The notes beneath the pieces were generated by a model, which saw only the letters and a program-made list of their open reading frames with translations, ran no database searches and was not told where the DNA came from. The position numbers and the translations under genes were made by a program. From assembly GCA_910585765.1 (NCBI GenBank), contig CAJUES010000029.1, positions 628 to 34,757 of the forward strand: a stretch of DNA of 34,130 nucleotides, in the 5' to 3' direction. Positions 1 to 9,502 of the stretch are shown in pieces. Every line of letters begins with the position of its first letter. Position 1 is the stretch's first letter. Origin of the DNA: an uncultured Lachnospiraceae bacterium (GTDB taxonomy: Bacteria; Bacillota; Clostridia; Lachnospirales; Lachnospiraceae).

Positions 1-1
1 T

Positions 2-2485
2 AAGATAAGAAATATAGCATTAACTACATCTGTCATCGCTGTTTCCATCATGCTGATTATCGTTTTGGGAGTTGGAACAAGCTATGTCAAAAATTTCTCA
101 GAGATGAATACTAGGTTGAAAGGTACAAATGCGCAGGGATTTGTATGGGATATTTCTCCTGATAAAGGCAGACGCTTGCAGGAAATAAAAGAAATTGAAA
201 ATATAGGGAAACAATATTTTGTAGGAACAATTGAAAGCGGCAGGGCACAGGAACGTGTGTCATTGACAGCATATGATATAAACGAGTGGAATAATAACAT
301 ATTGCCGACAATAACTAATTTTACAGGTGTATTTCCGAGTAAGGAAAACGAAATATTGTTATCCGAGACAGCAATAGAAACATTTCGATTAGATGGAATA
401 AAAATAGGTGATAAGCTGACATTAAATGTTAAAACTCATGATGGAAGTATACAGGAAGAATTTACAGTAGTTGGCACATATAAAGATTTTGTGAAATCCA
501 GCCTTAGAAACATTAAAAGTATAAGCGGGAATGTTTTGGCAGCAAGTCTGGAAGCAGAAAATTATACAATGTACCCTGCCTGTAATTGCATTGTATCAGA
601 ACAATTGGCAAATAAATTGGTATCTGAGGACCATATTTATTATACATTTCAAATAAAGGAGGCAAAAGGTATTGATGAAATCATCATATCAGAATTAGGT
701 TTGCAGGATAAAGGTCAGGTTATGATTGTTGATGCTGAAGGTGGAACAAGTCAGTATGCAGGAGTCTTTCTGGCAGTATTGATCTGCCTGGTAATCAGCC
801 TGTGCAGTTATCTGTGTATCTATAATATTATGAATATTTCATTCGTAAATGATGTTCATTTTTGGGGAAATATTAAAACGATAGGCACAGATAATAAACA
901 ACTAAAATATATTGCGAATTATGAAACAAATTATTTTGTACTGCGTGGGTTGCCTGTTGATTTATTGATTGGTGCATTTGTGGCGGCAAAGTTCGTTCCG
1001 TTTATACTTAGAACAGCTGTTGGAAGTGGCGGGTATGCTGATATTATGCCTATGAAAATGTGGCACAGCGGCTGGCTTTTCTGCCTGACAATGGGCTTTT
1101 GCTACGTTACTGTATGGATTAGTTTTAGGAAATCTATCAGATTTTTAACTCGAATTTCACCTGTTGAAGCGATACACTTCAATAGTGAGACCGATACAAA
1201 TAGAGGAAAACAAAAAGAACAACATAGATGCAATGGAAAACTATACAAAATGGCATGGCATAATATTACAATTGAGAGAAAAAAGTTTTTGGTGGTAGTT
1301 ACAACATTATTTTTGGGATTTTTTGTATTTTTGTTGTCCTATACAATGTTTTCCTCACCCAATTGGGATTTATATTTAGATACAGAAGCACCTGATGATT
1401 TCAGTATCAGGGACAGTAATGTGACAGATTCTTTACTGGCTGGAGAACAGGGAATCCAATACCTGACAGAAGATATATATTATCAGTTAGAGCAGATGCA
1501 GGGAATAACCAGTATTGAAAAAACATATGTCCAGCCTGTAACTGTAAAGTATTCTGATAAACTGCAGGAGTATTCTTTAAATACAGAAGATTTGTCTGGA
1601 ACTGCATTGGGAATTTCTGGTGAAGTTATTCAACAATATGCGTTGGCAAACGGAGCGGTATATTCAGTGGATGACATCAATGAGTTTATGAAAGGCAGTG
1701 CAGTATATATTAGTGCTGTTGATAGCGGAAGCTGTCCTGATTTGACAGGGAATGTAATACAAATATACAGTGGTGAAAATACGATTCAGACATACACGAT
1801 TGCTGGAACAATACAGCCTGATTCAAAGCTGGATATAAGAGAGCTTGGTTCAATTACAAATACAAACTATACAGATCAGGAAAAAATCAGGGTTTTTATG
1901 AGCGAAGCCGGTATAAGGAAATTAGTGGAAGAACCATGTATTTATTATATACAAATGAATGCAGATAAGGACTGGGAACCTTATTTAAAAGAAGAAATTC
2001 GGCAGATGATAGACGAAAATAAAGTACAGCTTATCAATAGAAGCGATTTGCTGCCAACATTTCAGCCGGTAGCACAAGCTGTAGTCGTTATTGGCGCAAT
2101 ATTTTCTGGGATTTTACTGATTGTAGGATTGATGAATTTTATCAACTCGCTATGTACCAGCATATACGCAAGGCAAAAGGAATTGGCAGTGCTGTCAAGT
2201 ATAGGGATGTCAAAACAGCAGATGATTCGGCTGTTGAGTCTTGAAGGCGGGTACTATGCGGTTATAACGTTCCTATCGTTAAGTACGATAGGAATGGGGC
2301 TGATTTATTTGCTGATGCAGGCTGTAAAATCACAAATGTATTATCTGGAGTTCAAATTTCCGACAGGTATTTTAGCCTTACTTTTCACGTTACTATTTGC
2401 TGTTTGTATTATAACCCCATTATTGGCATATAAGAGCATCAATAAAAAGAGTATTGTGGAGAGGTTAAAAAATAGTGAGGAGTAA
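2..2485 (+). CDS. ABC transporter permease, FtsX-like (5' partial)
   Basis: This is a membrane permease subunit of an ABC transporter of the FtsX/MacB type. The frame is open to the first base of the window, so the first visible ATG at position 50 is probably internal; the codons before it continue the hydrophobic first membrane segment, and the true start lies outside. Two FtsX-like halves are visible. Each has an extracytoplasmic domain followed by membrane segments: one group near residues 250-370 (counted from the ATG at 50), a segment near 415-440, and three C-terminal segments from about 680 to the end. The motif ARQKELAVLSSIGMSKQQ is typical of FtsX domains. No ATPase partner is in the window; it is presumably upstream. 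The substrate is unknown. The gene is visibly A+T-richer than everything after about 2500, which suggests a different origin. Confidence 0.85.
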   Translation, partial: KIRNIALTTSVIAVSIMLIIVLGVGTSYVKNFSEMNTRLKGTNAQGFVWDISPDKGRRLQEIKEIENIGKQYFVGTIESGRAQERVSLTAYDINEWNNNILPTITNFTGVFPSKENEILLSETAIETFRLDGIKIGDKLTLNVKTHDGSIQEEFTVVGTYKDFVKSSLRNIKSISGNVLAASLEAENYTMYPACNCIVSEQLANKLVSEDHIYYTFQIKEAKGIDEIIISELGLQDKGQVMIVDAEGGTSQYAGVFLAVLICLVISLCSYLCIYNIMNISFVNDVHFWGNIKTIGTDNKQLKYIANYETNYFVLRGLPVDLLIGAFVAAKFVPFILRTAVGSGGYADIMPMKMWHSGWLFCLTMGFCYVTVWISFRKSIRFLTRISPVEAIHFNSETDTNRGKQKEQHRCNGKLYKMAWHNITIERKKFLVVVTTLFLGFFVFLLSYTMFSSPNWDLYLDTEAPDDFSIRDSNVTDSLLAGEQGIQYLTEDIYYQLEQMQGITSIEKTYVQPVTVKYSDKLQEYSLNTEDLSGTALGISGEVIQQYALANGAVYSVDDINEFMKGSAVYISAVDSGSCPDLTGNVIQIYSGENTIQTYTIAGTIQPDSKLDIRELGSITNTNYTDQEKIRVFMSEAGIRKLVEEPCIYYIQMNADKDWEPYLKEEIRQMIDENKVQLINRSDLLPTFQPVAQAVVVIGAIFSGILLIVGLMNFINSLCTSIYARQKELAVLSSIGMSKQQMIRLLSLEGGYYAVITFLSLSTIGMGLIYLLMQAVKSQMYYLEFKFPTGILALLFTLLFAVCIITPLLAYKSINKKSIVERLKNSEE

Positions 2486-2647
2486 GATGAGGGGAATATA
2501 AGTTCAGAGAAGGTCCATGAAATCGGGCGGCAGCTTGCCGACGCGGTGCATTTTGCAGACCACAAATACAATTCCGACAAAAGGGGATACTGCGGCGTAT
2601 GGAACATGATAGAGGACCGGTTTATTTTTAACCAGTCCTCTGTATAA
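2486..2647 (+). pseudogene. unrecognised coding-like remnant after the permease stop
   Basis: After the permease stop the same frame stays open for 53 codons to a TAA at 2645. The translation has protein-like composition, for example GRQLADAVHFADHKYNSDK and GVWNMIEDRFIFNQSS, and its base composition resembles the G+C-richer genes downstream. There is no start codon with a ribosome binding site. I do not recognise the family. It may be the 3' end of a gene whose 5' part was replaced when the permease segment arrived, or it may be chance. Confidence 0.3.
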
Positions 2648-2685
2648 AGACAGTTATCAGATTTACAAAAGTGATGATGTGCGGA

Positions 2686-2719
2686 CGCCTCAAGGATCGG
2701 CGCGCCGATCCTTGAGGCG
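2686..2719. repeat. perfect 34-bp palindrome
   Basis: The 17-base arm CGCCTCAAGGATCGGCG is followed directly by its exact reverse complement. The centre holds GGCGCGCC. No run of T follows on either side, so it is not a standard intrinsic terminator. It lies between the permease remnant and the mutS promoter, near the change in base composition. It could be a hairpin-forming end of an inserted segment, a protein-binding site or an RNA hairpin. Confidence 0.85.
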
Positions 2720-2746
2720 GTTGTGTAGCAGAGAATAAATTTTTCT

Positions 2747-2774
2747 TTGATTTTTAATGCAAATGTGATAAAAT
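2747..2774 (+). promoter_or_regulatory. sigma-A-type promoter upstream of mutS
   Basis: A -35 box TTGATT (2747-2752) is followed by a 16-base spacer and a -10 box TAAAAT (2769-2774). The -10 is preceded by TG plus one base (2766-2767), which makes it an extended -10. Transcription would start near 2781 and give a leader of about 85 bases before mutS. This is inferred from consensus match only. Confidence 0.55.
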
Positions 2775-2790
2775 ATGGGAGAGCAAAAAG

Positions 2791-2818
2791 CGGGCGGACG
2801 GTTTTTCTGCCCGTTTTT
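2791..2818 (+). terminator. hairpin plus T-run in the mutS leader
   Basis: CGGGCGG (2791-2797) pairs with CTGCCCG (2807-2813) with one G-U pair, and TTTTT follows (2814-2818). This has the form of a short intrinsic terminator. It starts only about ten bases after the predicted start of transcription. It could terminate upstream transcription, act as an attenuator for mutS, or form the end of a very short transcript. Confidence 0.5.
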
Positions 2819-2865
2819 CGGTATGCTGGATGCAATATTAATATACAGAAAGATGAGGTTAATAT

Positions 2866-5511
2866 ATGGCTGGATTGACACCGATGATGCAGCAGTACAT
2901 GGAGACGAAGAAGCAGTATGGCGACTGTATTCTTTTCTACAGACTCGGTGATTTTTATGAGATGTTTTTTGAGGATGCAAAGCTCGTGTCAAAGGAGCTG
3001 GAACTGACATTGACAGGAAAGGACTGCGGCATGGAGGAGCGCGCCCCCATGTGCGGCGTGCCTTACCACGCAGTGGACGGCTATCTGAACAGGCTTGTGT
3101 CCAAGGGCTACAAGGTCGCGATCTGCGAGCAGGTGGAGGACCCCAAGCTCGCCAAGGGACTGGTGAAGCGCGAGGTGATCCGCATCGTCACGCCCGGGAC
3201 AAATCTGAATGTCCAGGCGCTCGAGGAATCAAAGAACAATTACATCATGTGTATCGCACAGTTCCCAAATAAGATCGGAATCTCGGTGGCGGATGTGACC
3301 ACGGGTGACTTTTATATGACGGAGGTCGAGGGGCTCACAAAGCTGACCGACGAGCTCTATAAATACATGCCCACCGAGATCATATGCAACGATGCGCTCA
3401 TGATGAGCGGACTCGACATCGACGACCTCAAAAGCCGCCTGAAGATCGCCGTCTATCCGCTGGAGCCGTGGTATTTTGACGAGGATGGCTGCCGGAAATG
3501 CCTGATGGGGCATTTTAAAGTGAACACGCTCACAGGACTTGGCCTGGAAGACTTCCCATCAGGGCTCATCGCTTCCGGTGTGCTGATGCAGTATCTGCTG
3601 GAGACGCAGAAGACACAGCTTTCGCACATCACGCACATCATTCCGTATCTGGCAAGCCGATTCATGCTCCTTGACAGCTCCACGAGACGCAATCTCGAAC
3701 TGACCGAGACACTCCGCGAAAAGCAGAAGCGAGGCTCCCTGCTGTGGGTGCTCGACAGGACGAAGACGGCGATGGGCGCCAGGCAGCTCCGGACGGATAT
3801 CGAACAGCCGCTGGTCAACAGGGAGGACATCAACGACAGACTGGACACGATCGAGCAGCTCTGCAGAAACACCGTGTCGAGAGATGAGATCAGGGAGTAC
3901 TTAAATCCGATATACGATATGGAGCGACTGCTCGGGCGTGTGAGCTACAAATCGGCAAATCCGAGGGACCTGATATCGTTTGCCAACTCCATGGAGATGC
4001 TTCCGCACATCAAGACGGTTCTCAAGGACTTTGATGCAAAGCTCTTGAAGGAGATCGACGAGCAGATCGACGGGCTTGAGGATTTATATGAACTGGTCAG
4101 AAATTCGATCTGTGAGGAACCGCCGATCCTGATCCGGGAGGGCGGTATTATCAAGGAAGGCTTCAATGCGGATATAGACCATCTGAGAAAGGCAAAGACT
4201 GACGGAAAGAACTGGCTTGCGCAGCTCGAGGAGGAGGACCGGGAGCGCACAGGCATCAGAAATCTCAGGATCAAATACAACAAAGTGTTCGGTTATTATT
4301 TTGAGGTCAGCAATTCCTACAAAAACCAGGTGCCGGACGACTATGTGCGTAAGCAGACGCTCGTCAACGCGGAGCGGTACACGACGGCGCGGTTAAAGGA
4401 GCTTGAGGACACGATCTTAAATGCGGAGGACAAGCTCAATGTCTTAGAGTACGATCTGTTCTGTCAGATCCGCGACGACATCGCGACCCAGCTCGAGCGC
4501 ATCCAGCGGACGGCAAAGGCGGTGGCGCGGCTCGACGTGTTTGCGGCGCTGTCCGTCGTCGCGGAGCAGAACCACTACGTCAGACCGACGCTGAATGACA
4601 AGGGCATCATTGACATCAAAGAGGGCAGACACCCTGTGGTGGAGAAGATGATCGACCATGATATGTTCGTGTCAAACGATACGTTCTTAGACAACAATAA
4701 CCACTGCATCGCGGTGATCACAGGTCCGAACATGGCTGGAAAATCGACTTACATGCGCCAGTCTGCGCTGATCGTGCTGATGGCACAGCTCGGCAGCTTT
4801 GTCCCCGCAAAGAGTGCGGACATCGGCATTGTGGACAGGATCTTCACACGCGTGGGCGCGTCGGACGACCTTGCAAGCGGTCAGAGTACCTTTATGGTGG
4901 AGATGAACGAGGTTGCCAATATCCTTCGAAACGCCACGCCCAAAAGCCTGCTGGTGCTGGATGAGATCGGGCGCGGGACTTCGACATTTGACGGGCTGAG
5001 CATCGCGTGGGCTGTCATCGAGCATATCAGCAACAAGAAGATCCTCGGTGCAAAGACGCTGTTTGCGACGCACTATCACGAGCTGACAGAGCTCGAGGGC
5101 AAGATGAACAATGTCAACAACTACTGCATCGCGGTCAAGGAAAAGGGCGATGACATCATCTTTTTGCGCAAGATCATCAAGGGCGGCGCCGACAGGAGTT
5201 ACGGAATACAGGTCGCGAAGCTTGCGGGTGTGCCGGATATGGTGATCGACCGCGCCAAGGAGATCGTGGAGCAGCTCAGCGACAATGACATCACGGCAAA
5301 GGTGCAGAGCATTCCGGTTGACACGAAGGGTGAGAAGAAAAAGCCGAAGCATTATGACGATGTGGACTTAGGACAGATGTCACTGTTTGACACCGTCAAG
5401 GACGAGGACATAGTCAATGAACTCAAGGAGATCGATATTTCCAACCTGACGCCGCTCGACGCGCTGAACACGCTGTACAGGCTGCAGAATAAGCTAAAGA
5501 ACCGATGGTAA
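2866..5511 (+). CDS. mutS: DNA mismatch repair protein MutS
   Basis: MutS recognises base mismatches and small loops and starts mismatch repair with MutL. The protein has 881 residues, the usual MutS1 length. The mismatch-contact motif FYE lies at residues 30-32 in the N-terminal domain. The clamp and lever region fills the middle. The C-terminal ATPase has a Walker A motif TGPNMAGKST at 619-628, a Walker B motif LLVLDEIG with Asp near 699, and the conserved FATHYHELTELE. The ATG at 2866 is preceded by GATGAGG about seven bases upstream. mutL follows after 24 bases, so the two are very likely co-transcribed. Nothing is missing. Confidence 0.98.
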   Translation: MAGLTPMMQQYMETKKQYGDCILFYRLGDFYEMFFEDAKLVSKELELTLTGKDCGMEERAPMCGVPYHAVDGYLNRLVSKGYKVAICEQVEDPKLAKGLVKREVIRIVTPGTNLNVQALEESKNNYIMCIAQFPNKIGISVADVTTGDFYMTEVEGLTKLTDELYKYMPTEIICNDALMMSGLDIDDLKSRLKIAVYPLEPWYFDEDGCRKCLMGHFKVNTLTGLGLEDFPSGLIASGVLMQYLLETQKTQLSHITHIIPYLASRFMLLDSSTRRNLELTETLREKQKRGSLLWVLDRTKTAMGARQLRTDIEQPLVNREDINDRLDTIEQLCRNTVSRDEIREYLNPIYDMERLLGRVSYKSANPRDLISFANSMEMLPHIKTVLKDFDAKLLKEIDEQIDGLEDLYELVRNSICEEPPILIREGGIIKEGFNADIDHLRKAKTDGKNWLAQLEEEDRERTGIRNLRIKYNKVFGYYFEVSNSYKNQVPDDYVRKQTLVNAERYTTARLKELEDTILNAEDKLNVLEYDLFCQIRDDIATQLERIQRTAKAVARLDVFAALSVVAEQNHYVRPTLNDKGIIDIKEGRHPVVEKMIDHDMFVSNDTFLDNNNHCIAVITGPNMAGKSTYMRQSALIVLMAQLGSFVPAKSADIGIVDRIFTRVGASDDLASGQSTFMVEMNEVANILRNATPKSLLVLDEIGRGTSTFDGLSIAWAVIEHISNKKILGAKTLFATHYHELTELEGKMNNVNNYCIAVKEKGDDIIFLRKIIKGGADRSYGIQVAKLAGVPDMVIDRAKEIVEQLSDNDITAKVQSIPVDTKGEKKKPKHYDDVDLGQMSLFDTVKDEDIVNELKEIDISNLTPLDALNTLYRLQNKLKNRW

Positions 5512-5535
5512 AACAAAAGAAAGGAACGGACAGAT

Positions 5536-7617
5536 ATGGCAGAGATACATGTGCTTGATGATGCTACGATTGACAAGATAGCGGCAGGAGAGGTAGTAGA
5601 GCGCCCCGCGAGTGTGGTCAAGGAACTGGTGGAGAATGCCATGGACGCGGGTGCCGGTGCTGTCACCGTCGAGATCAGGGATGGCGGCATTGAGTTTATC
5701 CGCGTTACGGACGATGGTTCCGGCATTGAGCATGACCAGCTGCGCAGCGCTTTCATGCGCCATGCGACGAGCAAGATCAGCTCCGTCGTCGATCTGATGA
5801 GTCTGCACAGTATGGGATTTCGCGGGGAGGCGCTCTCGAGCATAGCGGCAGTGTCAAAAGTTGAGATCGTCACCAAGACGAAGAACGACATGACAGGGAC
5901 ACGTCTGTGCATGGAGGGGGCGAAGGAGACCGTCTTCGAGGAAGTCGGCGCGCCCGACGGCACGACTTTCATGGTGCGGAACCTGTTCTTCAACACGCCT
6001 GTGCGCCGCAAATTTTTGAAGACGGCGATGACGGAGGCGAGCTATATTACGGATCTGTTAGAGCACATGGCGCTGTCGAGACCCAATATTTCTTTTAAGT
6101 ACGTGATCAACGGGCAGACAAAATTCTACACAAACGGCGACGGGGATATGAAAGCCATCATATACCGCATCTTCGGCAGGGATATCGCCAATGAGATGAT
6201 GGAATTTCGGGCTGTCGACGGCGATATTGTGCTGGAAGGGTTTCTTGGCAGACCGACGCTGAACCGCGCCAACAGGAACTTCGAGAATTATTTTGTGAAT
6301 AAGCGGTATATTAAGAGCAAGATCATCTCAAAAGCGATCGAGGAAGGGTATCAGTCCTACATGATGCAGCACCGGTATCCGTTCTGTGTCGTACATATTA
6401 CGATCCCGCCGGAAAATGTCGATGTGAACGTCCACCCGACCAAGATGGAGGTGCGCTTTGCCAATCAGAACAGTGTCTACAAACTGATCGCCGAGCATGT
6501 GTCAGACTTTTTGTCCCGCCAGGAGATGATACCTGCCGCAACGCTGGGCACCGAGCAAAAGACTGCCAAAAAAGACAAGAAGGCGGAGCGGATAGCAGCG
6601 CCGGAACCGTTTGAAAAAGAGCGCAGGCTCGCGGAGGAAACCGGTGTGCAGATGCCTGTCCCGAATGTTTTGAGGGAGGAGAGCGGATATAACAGTTCCC
6701 GCGGCAGCAGTTATGATCACGACGGTGCTGCCGGCAAAAGGGACACGACAGGGGCGTTCCTGCTCAACAATAAAATGTCTTACACCCGTGTGGAAGATGA
6801 AAGGGAGGACAAAGCTGACAGCTTTTTTGTGGACAACCGGCAAAAAGCTGTGCGCTCCGAGACCGCAGAGGAAACCGGACAGACAAGACCAAATTCCCTG
6901 GTTGGAAAGATACTGGGCGCACAGCCCAAAGAGACAGAGCCGAGAAATCTGGGCGTGATCAAGTCAAAGGATCAGATCATCGTCGAGAAGCCCGAGCAGC
7001 TGAACTTCTTTGACGAGAAGATCCTGACGCGGGAGGCAAAGCAGGAGTACCGGATCGTCGGACAGGTGTTCGATACCTACTGGATCATTGAATACCGCGA
7101 TAAAATGCTGATGATTGACCAGCATGCTGCACACGAGAAGGTGAAGTACGAGCAGATATTGAGCAAAGTGGTAAACAACGAGGTCTACACACAGATGTTG
7201 ACTCCGCCGGTCGTGATCAGCGTCACGCCCAAGGAGGCCGCTCTGATCAACAGCTACGGGCAGTATTTCAAGGAGCTTGGCTTTGAAATCGAAGATTTCG
7301 GCATGAATGCGTTCGCGGTCAGAGGGGTTCCTCTTGACTTGTTTGGTCATGACATAAAGAGCCTTTTTGAGGAGGTATTGACTCAGATGTCCGAAAGCCC
7401 CGTGCGCGGTGTGCCGCAGATCATACGGGAGAAGATCGCATCGATGGCGTGCAAGGCGGCTGTCAAGGGAAACAATCCGCTGACCTACGAGGAGGCGGAC
7501 AGACTGATCGAACAGCTGTTGGAACTCGACAATCCCTATAACTGTCCGCATGGCAGACCGACGATCATATCGATGTCAAAGTATGAGATCGAGAAGAAGT
7601 TTAAACGTATTGTGTGA
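5536..7617 (+). CDS. mutL: DNA mismatch repair protein MutL, endonuclease type
   Basis: MutL couples MutS mismatch recognition to downstream repair. The N-terminal GHKL ATPase shows the motifs KELVENAMDAG, DDGSGI and GFRGEALSSIAAVS. A poorly conserved linker runs from about residue 340 to 500. The C-terminal dimerisation domain contains DQHAAHEKVKYE from Asp528, which fits the metal-binding endonuclease motif DQHA-x2-E-x4-E. It also has ACKAAVKG and CPHGRPT, which belong to the same site. This MutL should therefore nick DNA itself, as expected in bacteria that lack MutH. The start has AAAGGA upstream. It forms an operon with mutS. Confidence 0.98.
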   Translation: MAEIHVLDDATIDKIAAGEVVERPASVVKELVENAMDAGAGAVTVEIRDGGIEFIRVTDDGSGIEHDQLRSAFMRHATSKISSVVDLMSLHSMGFRGEALSSIAAVSKVEIVTKTKNDMTGTRLCMEGAKETVFEEVGAPDGTTFMVRNLFFNTPVRRKFLKTAMTEASYITDLLEHMALSRPNISFKYVINGQTKFYTNGDGDMKAIIYRIFGRDIANEMMEFRAVDGDIVLEGFLGRPTLNRANRNFENYFVNKRYIKSKIISKAIEEGYQSYMMQHRYPFCVVHITIPPENVDVNVHPTKMEVRFANQNSVYKLIAEHVSDFLSRQEMIPAATLGTEQKTAKKDKKAERIAAPEPFEKERRLAEETGVQMPVPNVLREESGYNSSRGSSYDHDGAAGKRDTTGAFLLNNKMSYTRVEDEREDKADSFFVDNRQKAVRSETAEETGQTRPNSLVGKILGAQPKETEPRNLGVIKSKDQIIVEKPEQLNFFDEKILTREAKQEYRIVGQVFDTYWIIEYRDKMLMIDQHAAHEKVKYEQILSKVVNNEVYTQMLTPPVVISVTPKEAALINSYGQYFKELGFEIEDFGMNAFAVRGVPLDLFGHDIKSLFEEVLTQMSESPVRGVPQIIREKIASMACKAAVKGNNPLTYEEADRLIEQLLELDNPYNCPHGRPTIISMSKYEIEKKFKRIV

Positions 7618-7692
7618 GATGCATAATATCAGAAATACATTTCATACAGCGAATATCGAATAAAAATGAATAGTGGGGAAGTGAGATAAACT

Positions 7693-8493
7693 GTGATGAA
7701 CAAAAAGATCAAAAAGACTCCGATCGAAAAAGAACTGGACCGTATCGCCCACAGGGAGGCGCGACTTGCAAAGCAGGCGCTGCACCATCAGCCTGCCAGA
7801 TGGAAGGAAAGCCTGGAGCAAAAAATCCCGCCGAGGGTCTACACAAATCTCCAGACCGCTTTCTGCAAAGCCTTTGAGCTGATCTTTGAGAAAGGGACAG
7901 GGTTGATCGAAAAGACGTACTCCAGGAACGAACTGGAGTTGGATTTTCAGATTCATGATTACGCTGTCGCGCTAAAGGGCGGCACGAGAGAACTCCGGGA
8001 ACTAAAGACGGATATCAACCGCGGGAACTTCATCAATATGGCAGTCAGTGCGGTTGAGGGCATCGGGCTGGGGGCGCTTGGCATCGGTCTGCCTGACATA
8101 GTGCTGTTCCTGTCCGTGATCCTCAAAGGAACGTATGAGACGGCTGTCCAGTACGGATTTTCCTATGACACACCGCGCGAAAAGCTGTTCATACTCAAGC
8201 TGCTCGAGACGGCGATGCTAAAGGGAGAGGCGTGGATCACATGCAACGCGGAGGCAGACAGCTACTTTGTCCCAAATGGCGTCTGGCTGGAAACCAAGTT
8301 CCAGGAGCAGGTCAAAAGGACGGCGGATGCGTTCGCGGTTGACATGCTGCTCGCCAAATTTGTGCAGGGGATTCCTGTCGCGGGGATCCTCGGCGGCATC
8401 AGCAATCCGGTTTATTACAGACGCATATTGTACTATGTGCAGTTAAAATATCAAAAGCGGTATCTGCTGCAGAAGTCACTTTCAGACGTCTGA
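7693..8493 (+). CDS. EcsC-family protein
   Basis: This 266-residue protein resembles the EcsC family (PF12787), whose biochemical role is not established. The family-like core is a glycine-rich hydrophobic stretch around residues 116-150, containing GIGLGALGIGLPDIVLFLSV, flanked by charged helical segments. The N-terminus is rich in Lys and Arg. It starts at GTG 7693 or at ATG 7696; GGGAAGTGAG lies just upstream and does not decide between them. It sits between mutL and miaA with short gaps, so it is probably in the same transcription unit, but nothing ties it to repair or tRNA modification. The glycine-rich segment may associate with membranes. Confidence 0.75.
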   Translation: MMNKKIKKTPIEKELDRIAHREARLAKQALHHQPARWKESLEQKIPPRVYTNLQTAFCKAFELIFEKGTGLIEKTYSRNELELDFQIHDYAVALKGGTRELRELKTDINRGNFINMAVSAVEGIGLGALGIGLPDIVLFLSVILKGTYETAVQYGFSYDTPREKLFILKLLETAMLKGEAWITCNAEADSYFVPNGVWLETKFQEQVKRTADAFAVDMLLAKFVQGIPVAGILGGISNPVYYRRILYYVQLKYQKRYLLQKSLSDV

Positions 8494-8518
8494 GACAGCG
8501 CGCAGATTAGGGGAAGAC

Positions 8519-9481
8519 ATGAAAAATCCATTGATCATACTGACCGGCCCGACGGCAGCCGGCAAAACAAAACTTTCGATAGAACTTGCAAAAGCTGTAA
8601 ACGGTGAGATCATCTCTGCAGATTCCATGCAGGTGTACAGGCATATGGACATCGGTTCGGCCAAAATACAGGCGGATGAGATGCAGGGGATCAGACATTA
8701 TCTGGTCGATATCCTGGAGCCTACGGAAGAGTTCAATATCGTCCTGTTCCAGCAGTACGCGAGGCAGGCGGTCGCCGACATCTACGAAAAAGGCAAGATC
8801 CCGATCATCGTGGGCGGGACCGGTTTCTATATCCAGTCCGTGCTCTATGAGATTGATTTCCAGGAGAGCGAGGAGGACACCGCGCTCCGCGCAGAGCTCG
8901 AACAGCTCGCGCGGGACAGGGGCGCGGAGCATCTTCACGGTATATTGAGGGACTGTGACCCCCAGGCAGCCCAGGAGATCCATGCGAACAATGTCAGGCG
9001 GGTGATACGCGCGATCGAATTTTACAGACATACAGGCAGAAGGATTTCCGAGCACAACGCGGCACAGCGCCAGAAGCGCTCCGCGTATGACGCCCGCTAT
9101 TTCGTCCTCACCGACAGGCGGGAGCGATTGTACGAAAATATCGACCGGCGCGTGGACAGGATGATCGAGGATGGGCTTGTCGATGAGGTTAGACGGCTGA
9201 TGGACATGGGCTGCAGGCGGGATTCAACTGCCATGCAGGGGCTTGGCTACAAGGAGATCATCTCATATCTGTCAGGGGAGATCACGCTGGATGAGGCGGT
9301 CTATATCATCAAGCGCGACACGCGCCATTTTGCAAAGCGGCAGCTCACCTGGTTCCGGCGGGAGCGGGATGTGATCTGGATCGAAAAGGACCGGTTTGCA
9401 TACGATGACGAAAAAATGTTAAACTATATGAAAAAGATGAGCGCCGATGTGCTCGGACAGACAATACGGCATGAAAAATGA
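8519..9481 (+). CDS. miaA: tRNA dimethylallyltransferase MiaA
   Basis: MiaA transfers a dimethylallyl group to N6 of A37 in tRNAs that read codons starting with U. The protein has 320 residues, the normal size. The P-loop GPTAAGKTKLS lies near residue 10, followed by DSMQVYRHMDIGSAK, which contains the catalytic Asp and substrate-contact residues. Also present are GGTGFYIQS and the C-terminal signature QGLGYKEI with KRQLTWFRRE. AGGGGAAG precedes the ATG. The position after mutL is a common arrangement in Firmicutes. Confidence 0.97.
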   Translation: MKNPLIILTGPTAAGKTKLSIELAKAVNGEIISADSMQVYRHMDIGSAKIQADEMQGIRHYLVDILEPTEEFNIVLFQQYARQAVADIYEKGKIPIIVGGTGFYIQSVLYEIDFQESEEDTALRAELEQLARDRGAEHLHGILRDCDPQAAQEIHANNVRRVIRAIEFYRHTGRRISEHNAAQRQKRSAYDARYFVLTDRRERLYENIDRRVDRMIEDGLVDEVRRLMDMGCRRDSTAMQGLGYKEIISYLSGEITLDEAVYIIKRDTRHFAKRQLTWFRRERDVIWIEKDRFAYDDEKMLNYMKKMSADVLGQTIRHEK

Positions 9482-9502
9482 CGAAAGGAAACGAAGACAA
9501 AA

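Noticed and set aside
2699..2706. GGCGCGCC (AscI site) as a sign of cloning
   Set aside because: It is simply the centre of a 34-bp palindrome, and no vector sequence surrounds it.
4687..6011. Two open frames of about 220 codons on the - strand opposite mutS and mutL
   Set aside because: They are shadows of well-defined mismatch-repair genes, with low-complexity serine- or histidine-rich translations.
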